Part shown: positions 50,828 through 59,250 of the stretch, piece by piece
How the letters are laid out: every line of letters begins with the position of its first letter
Numbering within the stretch: position 1 is the first letter of the stretch
NCBI RefSeq assembly: GCF_039526385.1
Contig: NZ_BAAAIX010000016.1
Span: 1 to 64,000, forward strand
Length of the DNA stretch: 64,000 bases
Source: Luteococcus peritonei
Lineage (GTDB): Bacteria > Actinomycetota > Actinomycetes > Propionibacteriales > Propionibacteriaceae
Reading direction: 5' to 3'
Program-made: the position numbers and the translations under genes
Notes under the pieces: model-generated
Told to the model about the DNA's origin: nothing
Seen by the model: only the letters and a program-made list of their open reading frames with translations
Database searches by the model: none

Positions 50828-52039
50828 GTGAGCCAACCGACCGGTCAGGAATTGCCCACCACCGCATTCCGCGCCGTGCGTGGTGCGCGCAATGCCACGC
50901 TGCTGGTCTTCGCCGTCAACGGCATGAACTTCGCCTCCTGGGCCTCTCGGATCCCCGAGGTGAAGCAGGCGCTCGACCTCTCGGCCGGCGAGCTGGGCAC
51001 GGTCCTGCTGGCGGTCTCGGCAGGTTCGCTGCTGGGACTGCCGCTCAGCGGCCGCATCGCGCAGCGCTTCGGCGTGGCCCGTGCCATGCTCGGCGGCATC
51101 GTGGTGGCCTGCTCGGGCGTCCTGCTGGCCGCCGCCGGCATCGACGCCTTCACCTCCCGCTGGATGCTGATGGCCGGGCTCTTCCTGACCGGGCTCGGGA
51201 TGGGTGTCTGGGACGTCTCGATGAACCTGGAGGGCACCGCCGTGGAGCAGGGACTGCGCCGCGCGATCATGCCCTGGTTCCATGCCGCCTTCAGCGGCGG
51301 CACCGTGCTGGCTGCCCTGCTCGGTGTCGGGGTGATCGCGCTCGGGGTGCCGATCTGGGCCCACCTGGCGGTCGCCCAGGTGCTCTGTCTGTTGGCCGGG
51401 CTGTGGGCGGCGCGTCGCTTCCTGCCGGTGGGTGCCCAGACCGAGGAGCACGAGGACGCACCGGCGCTGGCCCGCTCGCCGTGGACCGAGCCGCGCACCC
51501 TGCTGATCGGTGTGGTGGCGCTGGCCGCCGCCTTCACGGAGGGCACCGCCAACGACTGGCTGGCGGTCGCCTTCGTCGAGGGCCACCAGCTGCCCCACTG
51601 GGCCGGCGTGCTGGCCCTGGCCGTCTTCCTCACCGCCATGACGGCGGGCCGGGTGCTCGGCACCGGCCTGCTGGACCGCCACGGTCGGGTGGCCGTGCTG
51701 CGCGGGCTGCTGGCGCTGGCAGCCGTGGGCTGTGCCCTGGTGGTCTTCGGTGGCCCGGTGCTGGCCTTCGTCGGGGCCGCACTGTGGGGCGTCGGTGCCT
51801 CGATGGGCTTCCCGGTGGGCATGTCCGCCGCGGCCGACGACCCGCGGGGCGCACCGCAGCGGATCAGCGTGGTCTCCACCATCGGCTACACCGCCTTCCT
51901 GGCCGGCCCGCCGCTGCTGGGCTGGCTGGGCGACCACACCGGGGTGCTGCACGCCCTGCTGGCGGTGGGTGCGATGCTGGTGGTGGCCTTCTTCGTCACG
52001 CCGGCTGCGGACCCGCAGCGGGCGCTGCGCCGCGGCTGA
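50828..52039 (+). CDS. MFS transporter
   Basis: This 403-residue permease has twelve membrane segments. Family-typical stretches include NFASWASRIPEVKQALDLS at TM1, the loop 2-3 motif SGRIAQRFGVARAMLGG, and MGVWDVSMNLEGTAVEQGL, which resembles the YbjJ-like group. The start is GTG just 17 nt after the anti-sigma stop. The substrate is unknown. The position suggests co-transcription with the anti-sigma gene. Confidence 0.85.
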   Translation: MSQPTGQELPTTAFRAVRGARNATLLVFAVNGMNFASWASRIPEVKQALDLSAGELGTVLLAVSAGSLLGLPLSGRIAQRFGVARAMLGGIVVACSGVLLAAAGIDAFTSRWMLMAGLFLTGLGMGVWDVSMNLEGTAVEQGLRRAIMPWFHAAFSGGTVLAALLGVGVIALGVPIWAHLAVAQVLCLLAGLWAARRFLPVGAQTEEHEDAPALARSPWTEPRTLLIGVVALAAAFTEGTANDWLAVAFVEGHQLPHWAGVLALAVFLTAMTAGRVLGTGLLDRHGRVAVLRGLLALAAVGCALVVFGGPVLAFVGAALWGVGASMGFPVGMSAAADDPRGAPQRISVVSTIGYTAFLAGPPLLGWLGDHTGVLHALLAVGAMLVVAFFVTPAADPQRALRRG

Positions 52040-52043
52040 GGCC

Positions 52044-52850
52044 TCAGCCGTCGAGGCCGAGCAGTTCCTCGACGACCACCATCACGCCCGAGTCGGTGCC
52101 GCTGGGTGCGCGGTACAGGGCCGCGTCCAGCGCCTCCTGCCGGGCGCCCTCCATGGCATAGCTGATCCCGGCCGCCGCCAGCATCTCCTGGTCGTTGGCG
52201 GAGTCGCCGAAGGCCAGCAGGGTCGCGAAGTCGCGGCCCCAGCGCTCCAGCAACAGGCCCAGGCCGAAGGCCTTGTGGCGTCCCGGCACGATCAGGTCCA
52301 GGCCCCGGTGGCCGGTGGTCACCGGCACCAGGGCTCCGCCCAGCTTCGCCGAGAGCTCCGAGGCCACCTGCTGCGAGGCGCCGTCGTCGGTGGTGAGGGC
52401 GAACTTGCTCACCGGCCCGTCCACCTGGGCGAGCCTGTCCACCAGCACCAGGCCTTCGTAGGCGGTGGGCATGACCTGGTGCATCAGCTCCGGGGCGTCG
52501 TGCTGCATCCAGGCACCGTCGGGTCCGCTGGCCACCGCGGAGACCTCCGGATGGGCGTCGAGCAGCTCGATGGTGCGGCGCACCACCTCGGGCTCGAGCA
52601 CCGCGTCGTGCACCCGTTCACCGCCCAGGTCCACCACCGTGGAGCCGTTGTCACCCACGAAGGCGAGCCGTTCGGGCCGGTCGAACATGGTGGCCATGCT
52701 GCGGTACTGACGCCCCGAGGCGATCACCACCTTGATGCCGCGCGCCTCGCAGGCGTCCAGCATCCGCGCGAAGCGGGGCCGGTCGTAGTCATGCTGCGGG
52801 GTGAACAGGGTCCCGTCAAGGTCGATGGCGACGGTGGTGAACTCCTGCAC
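52044..52850 (-). CDS. HAD-IIB (Cof-type) phosphatase
   Basis: This 268-residue haloacid dehalogenase-type hydrolase has motif I VAIDLDGTLF with the nucleophilic Asp, motif II VVIASGRQY, motif III around HKAFGLGLLLERWG, and motif IV LAFGDSANDQEML. The C2 cap lies between motifs II and III. Cof-type enzymes hydrolyse sugar or cofactor phosphates. The start is GTG. It follows valS with 3 nt between, so it belongs to that operon. Confidence 0.9.
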   Translation of the reverse strand: MQEFTTVAIDLDGTLFTPQHDYDRPRFARMLDACEARGIKVVIASGRQYRSMATMFDRPERLAFVGDNGSTVVDLGGERVHDAVLEPEVVRRTIELLDAHPEVSAVASGPDGAWMQHDAPELMHQVMPTAYEGLVLVDRLAQVDGPVSKFALTTDDGASQQVASELSAKLGGALVPVTTGHRGLDLIVPGRHKAFGLGLLLERWGRDFATLLAFGDSANDQEMLAAAGISYAMEGARQEALDAALYRAPSGTDSGVMVVVEELLGLDG

Positions 52851-52853
52851 GCC

Positions 52854-55478
52854 TCAGGCCTCCGGGGAGGCCAGCTCGACGGCCACGGCGGTCTCGGCAT
52901 CGGACTCGGCCCAGAGCACCTCGCCGGTGATCCGGCCCACGGCGCGCAGGTCTGCCTCGCAGCCCTTCAGCCGCTCCAGCACCTCGCCCGTGCCGCTGAA
53001 CTCGGCGCGCACCACCTCGGTCTTCATGCTCACCTTGGCAGCCGACTTGGCGCCGCGCAGGGCGGCCAGGACCACGGCCAGGTCCTCCAGCAGCAGGGCA
53101 TCGCCGCCGGACGGCAGCTCCGCGACGGTGGGCCAGGCGGCGTGGTGCACCGAACCCTCGGCGAACCAGCTCCAGACCTCCTCGGTGACGAAGGGCAGGA
53201 AGGGGGCGAACAGACGCAGCATGACGTCGAGCGCGGTGCGCAGCGCGGCCTGTGCGCTGGCGGCCTCGGCCTCGCCCTGCGAGCCGTAGGCACGCTCCTT
53301 GACGGTCTCCAGGTAGTCGTCGCAGAAGGCCCAGAAGAAGGTCTCGGTGGCCTCCAGGGCGCTGGTGTAGTCGAAGCGCTCGAAGGCCTCGGTGGCCTGC
53401 TCCACCACGCGGGCCAGGCCCTGGAGCAGGGCGAGGTCCAGCGGGTTGCTGATCGCCTCGACGCCGGCGCCGGCCGTGCTCATGCCGAGCACGAACTTGC
53501 TGGCGTTGAGCACCTTCATGGCCAGGCGGCGGCCCACCTTCATCTGCGACTCGTCGAAGGGGGAGTCCATGCCCGGGCGGGCCATGGCGGCACGCCAGCG
53601 CACCGCGTCGGCGCCGAACTTGTCGAGGATCTCGGTGGGGACCACCACATTGCCCTTCGACTTGCTCATCTTCTTGCGGTCAGGATCGGTGACGAAGCCG
53701 GAGATGGTGGCGCGCCTCCAGGGCAGGCAACCGTTCTCCAGCTGGGCGCGGACCACGCGGCTGAACAGCCAGGTGCGGATGATGTCGTGGGCCTGCGGGG
53801 CGACGTCCATCGGGAAGGTGAGCTTCCACAGCTCCTCGTCGCGCTGCCAGCCGCAGACGATCTGCGGGCTCAGCGAGCTGGTGGCCCAGGTGTCCATCAC
53901 GTCCGGGTCGCCGATGAAGCCACCGGCCTGGCCGCGCTGGGACTCCTCGAAGCCGGGCGGGCACTGGCTGGCAGGATCCACCGGCAGGGAGGCCTCGTCG
54001 GCGACGATCGGGTTCTCGGTGTCCGGCTCGCCCTCGGCGTCCAGCCTGTACCAGACCGGGAAGGGCACGCCGAAGAAGCGCTGGCGGCTGATCAGCCAGT
54101 CACCGTTCAGGCCGTTGACCCAGTTGGAGTAGCGGTGACGCATGTGCTCGGGGGTCCACGCCAGCTCCTCGCCACGGGCCAGCATCGTCTCGCGCAGCTG
54201 CTCGTCGCGGCCACCGTTGGCGATGTACCACTGGCGGGTGGAGACGATCTCCAGCGGCTTGTCGCCCTTCTCGTAGAAGTTCGCCATCCGCTGGGTGGGC
54301 TTGGGCTCGCCGGCCATGTCGCCGGTGGCGGCCAGCTTCTCGACGATCGCCGCACGGGCGCTGAAGGTGGTCTTGCCCGCCATCTGCTCGTCGTAGAAGG
54401 AGGCGTCGGTCAGCCACTCGGGGGTCTCGCGGGTGAGGCGGCCGTCGCGGTTGATGACGGTGCGCATCGGCAGCTGCAGCTCGCGCCACCAGATGACGTC
54501 GGTGAGGTCACCGAAGGTGCAGCACATGGCGATGCCGGCGCCCTTGTCCTTCTCGGCCGCGGAGTGCGCGAGCACGGGGATCTGGACGCCGAAGACCGGG
54601 CTGGTCACGGTGGTGCCGAACAGGTGCTGGTAGCGCTCGTCGTCGGGGTGCGCGATCAGGGCGCAGACGGCGGGCAGCAGCTCGGGACGGGTGGTCTCGA
54701 TCCACACCTTGCCGTCGGCGAAGAGTTCGGGATCGGCCTGGCTGCCCTCCGGCAGGGCGAAGCCGATGCGGTGGTAGGCGCCGGCGTACTCGCGGGCCTC
54801 CAGCTCGGCCTGGGCCACCGCGGTCTGGAAGGTGACGTCCCACATGGTGGGGGCCTCGGACAGGTAGGCCTCGCCGCGCTGCAGGTTGCGCAGGAAGGCG
54901 AGCTGCGCGATGCGCTGCGACTCGTCACCGATGGTGGTGTAGAGCTCGGTCCAGTCCACCGACAGGCCCACCTTGCGCCACAGGTCCTCGAAGACCTTCT
55001 CGTCGACGCCGGTCAGCTCGTGGCACAGCTCGATGAAGTTGCGACGGCTGATCGGCACCTGCTTCTTCGGGTCCGGCTTGGCCGGCGGCGTGAAGTCGGG
55101 GTCATAGGGGATCGACGGGTCGCAGCGCACGCCGTAGTAGTTCTGCACCCGGCGCTCGGTGGGCAGGCCGTTGTCGTCCCAGCCCATCGGGTAGAAGACA
55201 TGCTTGCCCGTCATCCGCTGGTAGCGGGCCACCACGTCGGTGTGGGTGTAGCTGAAGACGTGGCCCACGTGGAGCGAGCCGGAGACGGTGGGCGGCGGGG
55301 TGTCGATCGAGTAGACCTGCTCGCGGCTCTCCGGGCGGACGAAGGCATAGGTGCCCTGGTCGGCCCAGCGCTGCGACCACTTGTCCTCCAGGCCCTCCAG
55401 CACGGGCTTGTCCGGTACCGCCTGGCCGGCTGCGGGCTGGCTGGTGGGGGACTGGACGGCCTGGGAATCGGTGCTCAT
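52854..55478 (-). CDS. valS: Valyl-tRNA synthetase
   Basis: This 874-residue class I aminoacyl-tRNA synthetase charges tRNA-Val. The HIGH-type signature is SLHVGHVFSYTHTD and the KMSKS loop is RKKMSKSKGNVVVPTE. The editing domain contains the TTRPELLPAVCALIAHPDD segment. The C-terminal coiled-coil arm is short, as in actinobacteria with this shorter ValS type. The ATG at 55478 (MSTDSQAVQSP) gives a normal N-terminus ahead of WSQRWADQGTYAF. The HAD phosphatase gene follows closely. Confidence 0.95.
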   Translation of the reverse strand: MSTDSQAVQSPTSQPAAGQAVPDKPVLEGLEDKWSQRWADQGTYAFVRPESREQVYSIDTPPPTVSGSLHVGHVFSYTHTDVVARYQRMTGKHVFYPMGWDDNGLPTERRVQNYYGVRCDPSIPYDPDFTPPAKPDPKKQVPISRRNFIELCHELTGVDEKVFEDLWRKVGLSVDWTELYTTIGDESQRIAQLAFLRNLQRGEAYLSEAPTMWDVTFQTAVAQAELEAREYAGAYHRIGFALPEGSQADPELFADGKVWIETTRPELLPAVCALIAHPDDERYQHLFGTTVTSPVFGVQIPVLAHSAAEKDKGAGIAMCCTFGDLTDVIWWRELQLPMRTVINRDGRLTRETPEWLTDASFYDEQMAGKTTFSARAAIVEKLAATGDMAGEPKPTQRMANFYEKGDKPLEIVSTRQWYIANGGRDEQLRETMLARGEELAWTPEHMRHRYSNWVNGLNGDWLISRQRFFGVPFPVWYRLDAEGEPDTENPIVADEASLPVDPASQCPPGFEESQRGQAGGFIGDPDVMDTWATSSLSPQIVCGWQRDEELWKLTFPMDVAPQAHDIIRTWLFSRVVRAQLENGCLPWRRATISGFVTDPDRKKMSKSKGNVVVPTEILDKFGADAVRWRAAMARPGMDSPFDESQMKVGRRLAMKVLNASKFVLGMSTAGAGVEAISNPLDLALLQGLARVVEQATEAFERFDYTSALEATETFFWAFCDDYLETVKERAYGSQGEAEAASAQAALRTALDVMLRLFAPFLPFVTEEVWSWFAEGSVHHAAWPTVAELPSGGDALLLEDLAVVLAALRGAKSAAKVSMKTEVVRAEFSGTGEVLERLKGCEADLRAVGRITGEVLWAESDAETAVAVELASPEA

Positions 55479-55610
55479 GGGCTCGATCCTAGTGAGTGCG
55501 CCACACCGGGCGCGAACCCGACGCGACGAGGCCGAGCGGGTGCTGGCAGGGGTGGACTGTGCCGTTGGCAGGCTCGCGCGCACCACCGCCGGCCCCCCAG
55601 GAGACGTGAC

Positions 55611-56455
55611 ATGGCATCAAGCACCGGGCGACAGGCCCTCAGGAGCAGCAGGCGAGGGAGGCGGAGCGGACCCGTAAGCGGCGGCTGCTGCTCACCCTCT
55701 CCGTGGCCATGATCCTCGTACTGGCCCTGGTTCTCAGCTTCTGGCTCATCGGACGAGCCAAGCGCAGCAAGGACGCCCAGGAGACCGCCTCCTCCGGAGT
55801 GCTCAGTGCGGCGCTCCAGGACATCCCCACCAGCGCCTTCGACACCGTGGGCGCCGGCAGCGCCAGCGAGGCGCCCACCCCGATCCCGGGTGGCAAGCCC
55901 GTGCTGCAGGACGGAAAGCCTCGTGTGCTCTACATCGGCGCCGAGTTCTGCCCCTACTGCGCCATGGACCGCCTGTCGCTGGTGGCGGCCCTGTCCCGCT
56001 TCGGCCGCTTCAGCGGACTGGAGGATGTCCTGTCGAGCCCCGACGAGGGGCTGATCTCCAACCTGGCCACGGTCACCTTCCGCACGTCGAGCTACAGCAG
56101 CGAGACCGTCTCCTTCACCGGCGTGGAGACCTCTGACCGGTTCCAGCAGCCTCTGGCCACCCCCGGCGAGGCCGACGAGGCCATCTTCCGCCAGTTCTCG
56201 CCGAGCGGTGGCATTCCCTTCGTGCACTACGGATCCGCCTACGCGAACTCGGCGCCCTTCGACGGCACCTTCCTGGCGGGACGCTCCGCCGACCAGGTGG
56301 CCGACGAGCTCAAGGACCCTGCCTCCCAGACCAGCCAGGCCGTGCTGGGCGGGGCGAACCTGATCTCGGCCCAGATCTGCCGGGAGACGGGCGGTGAGCC
56401 GGGCTCGGTCTGCACCTCGCCGGGTGTCGTGGCGGCCGGGAAGCGGCTCAGGTGA
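55611..56455 (+). CDS. DUF929-like thioredoxin-fold membrane protein, apparent frameshift at start
   Basis: The body is one membrane segment (VAMILVLALVLSFWLIG) and an external thioredoxin-like domain with the redox motif GAEFCPYCAMDRLSL, like DUF929 proteins. GGAGACGTGAC precedes an ATG at 55611, but that ATG is one frame off: it gives MASSTGRQ and soon stops. The gene frame upstream of the TM reads KHRATGPQEQQAREAERTRK, exactly the basic cytoplasmic leader expected. One extra A in the AA run at 55619-55620 would connect MASK to it. A 1-nt deletion or sequencing error is likely; otherwise the only in-frame start is the GTG at 55703. It overlaps VKOR by 4 bp. Confidence 0.7.
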
Positions 56456-56916
56456 CGACCCGGATCCTGGCCCCACGCTGGGCCTGGCGGGGAACGGCCG
56501 TGCTGCTCACCGTGGGTCTGCTCGTGGCGGCCTACATGACCTTCGAGCACTACACCGGCAACAGGACCCTCGCGTGCAGCGCAACGGGTGTCGTCGACTG
56601 CGCCCGCGTGACCACGAGTTCGTACTCCATGATCCTGGGGATCCCTGTGGCGCTGGCCGGGCTCGGCTGGTTCCTGGCCACCATCGCCCTGACCGGCTGG
56701 TCCTTCACGCGTCTGGACCAGGCGCCACGCACCCGGCTGCTGGGTGCCTGGTACGGGCTGGGCCTGGCCTTCGTGCTCTACCTGGTGTGGGTGGAGCTGG
56801 TTCCCTTGGGGAGGATCTGCTCCTGGTGCACGGTGGTGCACGTCGTGACGCTGCTCCTCTTCCTTCTGAACCTGGCTGAGGCGGTGCTCTCGGCCGAGGT
56901 CGACGACCGGTCCTGA
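56452..56916 (+). CDS. Vitamin K epoxide reductase (VKOR) family protein
   Basis: This 154-residue membrane oxidoreductase has four or five TM helices. The loop cysteines are C42 and C50 (LACSATGVVDC), and the active CxxC is C123-SW-C126. SSYSMILGIPVALAGL is the quinone-pocket region. VKOR reoxidises DsbA-type proteins and passes electrons to menaquinone, as in mycobacteria. GTG overlaps the upstream DUF929 gene. The two DsbA-like genes facing it are the obvious partners. Confidence 0.92.
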   Translation: MTTRILAPRWAWRGTAVLLTVGLLVAAYMTFEHYTGNRTLACSATGVVDCARVTTSSYSMILGIPVALAGLGWFLATIALTGWSFTRLDQAPRTRLLGAWYGLGLAFVLYLVWVELVPLGRICSWCTVVHVVTLLLFLLNLAEAVLSAEVDDRS

Positions 56917-56921
56917 ACATG

Positions 56922-56961
56922 CCATGAGGGCCGACTCCCGTGGGGGAGCCGGCCCTCATGG
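56922..56961. terminator. Bidirectional terminator between VKOR and DsbA genes
   Basis: The dyad CCATGAGGGCCG ... CGGCCCTCATGG, with an inner CTCCC/GGGAG stem, closes a small loop between two converging operons. It can form on either strand. Confidence 0.65.
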
Positions 56962-56978
56962 GCTGTCTGTGGCTGGTG

Positions 56979-57788
56979 TCAGCTGGCGGCGACCTTCTTG
57001 ATGGCCTCCAGCAGGCTCTGCTCGGTGGTGCCGATGGTCTGCAGGTCCAGGTCCTTGCCGTTCACCCGGTAGGTGGGGGTGGAGGTCACCTTGGCCTTGG
57101 CGGCGGCCTCGTCGGTGCCCTGCACGAAGCCCTTGGTGGCCTCGTTCTTGTAGCAGGTCTGGAAGTCGGTCAGCTTGGAGCCGGTGATGCCGGCCTGCTC
57201 GGCGAACGTGGTGCTCAGCTGCTCGTCGGTGTACCCGACGCCTTCCTGGGTGGGCTGGTTGGCGTAGACGATGTCGTGGTACTTCTCGTAGGCGCCCGCA
57301 TTGTCGGCGCAGGCCGCGGCGATGCCGGCGCGGATCGAGGAGTCGTTGCGCAGGTTGGTGTCCAGGAAGGTCATGGTGCGGTAGTCCAGGGTGATCTCAC
57401 CCTTGGCGGCCAGATCGTTGACCAGGGGTCCGATCTTGGAGTGGATGTCCTTGCAGGCGGGGCACTGGTAGTCCTGGTAGACCTGCAGCACCGGAGCGCC
57501 GTCCTTGGCCTTGCCGGGGTTGGCGATGATGCCGGTGGAGTCGGCATTGGCATTGGCCGGACGGCCCTGGGCGCTCACCGTCTCCTGCTTGTTCTTCTGG
57601 TCCTTCCACAGCGTGATGCCGACGCCCGCGATGATGGCCAGGGCCAGCAGGGCGGCGGCCAGTCCGATCATCTTCATGGTCCGGGCGCGACGGGCCTCGG
57701 CCTCCTGCTGCAGGCGCAGCTGCTCGCGTCGGCTGGTCGCGGCGCTGGCGCCCGAGCTGCCGGTGGGCTTGGCGGTCTTCTTGCTCAT
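56979..57788 (-). CDS. DsbA-type thioredoxin-domain membrane protein 1
   Basis: This 269-residue protein has a charged cytoplasmic N-terminus (about 1-38), TM anchor (about 39-60) and external DsbA-like domain. The active site is C109-PA-C112 (QDYQCPACKDIHS), and the cis-proline loop is VTSTPTYRVNG. A second cysteine pair (ACADNAG and TCYKNEA) is typical of these actinobacterial DsbAs. It introduces disulfides into exported proteins. It overlaps mauE by 4 bp (ATGA). Confidence 0.92.
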   Translation of the reverse strand: MSKKTAKPTGSSGASAATSRREQLRLQQEAEARRARTMKMIGLAAALLALAIIAGVGITLWKDQKNKQETVSAQGRPANANADSTGIIANPGKAKDGAPVLQVYQDYQCPACKDIHSKIGPLVNDLAAKGEITLDYRTMTFLDTNLRNDSSIRAGIAAACADNAGAYEKYHDIVYANQPTQEGVGYTDEQLSTTFAEQAGITGSKLTDFQTCYKNEATKGFVQGTDEAAAKAKVTSTPTYRVNGKDLDLQTIGTTEQSLLEAIKKVAAS

Positions 57789-58357
57789 CGGGGGGTGTCC
57801 TCTCCGACGAGGAGGTCCTCGTCGTCGGTCTCGTGGTCCAGGTCGGTCCGGGTGGGAATCGGGGGGAAGAGCCAGTCGTCCAGGGCGAAGCGGCTGCGGG
57901 GCCGCCAGATGAGCCAGGCGCCGGCCAGCGCGAAGACGACATCACGGATGATCTCACGCAGGTAGTGCGGGTCCTCGGTGGCACCGCCGCCACCGAAGCA
58001 GCCGCAGTCCACCTTCAGTCCGCGGATCCACAGGCTGGCGATGCCGGCGATGAAGACCAGCATCATCAGGGTGCCCAGCAGCGCCGTCCAGCGGGTGAGC
58101 AGGCCCAGGACGATGGCCAGGCCCAGCAGGACCTCCAGCACCGGCAGGCCGTAGCCGATCAGCTTCACCAGCTCGTAGGGGATCGGCAGCTTGTAGGCCC
58201 GCACGGTGAGCACGTTGGCGTCCAGGTTGGGCAGCTTGAGCGCCCCCGCCACCAGCAGGGCGCCACCGAGCACCAGTCGGGCCAGCAGCCCGATCCAGTC
58301 CTTGCGCTGCTCGGAAGTTGTATTTTCAATCACTCTGGCATCATACCCGCTGGTCAT
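57785..58357 (-). CDS. MauE/DoxX-family redox membrane protein
   Basis: This 190-residue protein has four TM segments (RLVLGGALLVAGALKLPN and later helices) and the cysteine motif VDCGCFGGGG, which is typical of MauE/DoxX proteins that accompany thioredoxin-like partners. The C-terminal tail is acidic (DLDHETDDEDLLVGED). It overlaps both neighbouring dsbA genes by 4 bp, so the three are translated as one unit. It probably relays electrons from the DsbA domains to the membrane, alongside or instead of VKOR. Confidence 0.85.
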   Translation of the reverse strand: MTSGYDARVIENTTSEQRKDWIGLLARLVLGGALLVAGALKLPNLDANVLTVRAYKLPIPYELVKLIGYGLPVLEVLLGLAIVLGLLTRWTALLGTLMMLVFIAGIASLWIRGLKVDCGCFGGGGATEDPHYLREIIRDVVFALAGAWLIWRPRSRFALDDWLFPPIPTRTDLDHETDDEDLLVGEDTPR

Positions 58358-59151
58358 GCGGCTGCCTTGATCGCATCCAGCACCTGCTGCTCGGTGGGAT
58401 CGGCGGTGCCCATCAGGGCCTCCAGGTCCAGCTTCTTGGTGAGGCTGCCGTCCGCCGCCGCCACCCAGTACTGCGGCGTGGAGTCGTCGATCTTGTCCGC
58501 GCGCGCCCGCTTCAGCACCGACTGCACGTGGTCATTGGTCTGGCGCTGGTCGTAGCAGGTCTGGAAGCGTTCCAGATCGTCACCGGTGATGCCGGCCTGC
58601 TCGGCGAAGCCGGTGCGCAGCTGCTCGTCGGTGAAGCCCTCGCCCTCCTTCTGCGGCTGGTTGGCGAAGACGGTGTCGCGGTAGGCGGCGTAGTGCCCCG
58701 AGAGGTCAGCGCAGGCGGCGGCCAGGTTCGCGCGCTCGGAGGAGTCGTTCTTCAGCATGGTGTCCAGCAGGGCGACGCTGCGCACCTCGTAGCCCACCTC
58801 ACCCTTGTCGGCCAGGGCCTTGACCTGCTTGCCGATCGACTGCTCGGCGATCTTGCACCAGGGGCACTGGTAGTCCTCGATCACCACCACCATGGGCTTG
58901 CCGGCCGGTGTCTTCGCCAAGGTGATCCCGCGGCCGTCGGGAGCGGCACCCGGCACGGCGACCTGGCTGCCCGCGGCCACCACCGGTTCGTCGTCCTTGT
59001 TGAACTGCCAGACCACGATGGTCAGCAGGAGCACGGCCGCCAGGGCGCCGCAGACGGCCCCGATCAGCCGACCGCGACGCCTGGCGCGCTCGGCAGCCTC
59101 GCGCTGCGCCTGCAGGGCGGCGCGGCGGCTGGAGGGACTGGGCTTGGCCAT
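58354..59151 (-). CDS. DsbA-type thioredoxin-domain membrane protein 2
   Basis: This 265-residue paralogue of the gene at 56979 has a basic cytoplasmic leader, TM at about 29-50, and an external domain with C96-PW-C99 (EDYQCPWCKIAE). The cis-proline position differs: SGATPTx-type is replaced by DDSTPQYWVAA. NQPQKEGEGFTDEQL parallels the other copy, so the two arose by duplication. The ATG follows GGAGACCTCC. The different CxxC dipeptides (PW against PA) suggest different redox potentials and roles. Confidence 0.9.
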   Translation of the reverse strand: MAKPSPSSRRAALQAQREAAERARRRGRLIGAVCGALAAVLLLTIVVWQFNKDDEPVVAAGSQVAVPGAAPDGRGITLAKTPAGKPMVVVIEDYQCPWCKIAEQSIGKQVKALADKGEVGYEVRSVALLDTMLKNDSSERANLAAACADLSGHYAAYRDTVFANQPQKEGEGFTDEQLRTGFAEQAGITGDDLERFQTCYDQRQTNDHVQSVLKRARADKIDDSTPQYWVAAADGSLTKKLDLEALMGTADPTEQQVLDAIKAAA

Positions 59152-59250
59152 GGAGGTCTCCTTGCGACGGCAGGGTGGTCCCTTCCAGCCTGCCATGCCG
59201 CTCGCTTCGGGCGAGGGAAGCGCGGCGCTGCCGGGTAGGCTGGGCGCACC

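Noticed and set aside
51732..55712. A 1326-codon plus-strand open frame and the 1126-codon minus-strand frame at 35252-38632
   Set aside because: Both are shadows created by GC-rich codon bias opposite valS/HAD and opposite tig/AI-2E/clpP1; their products lack any domain and are low-complexity.
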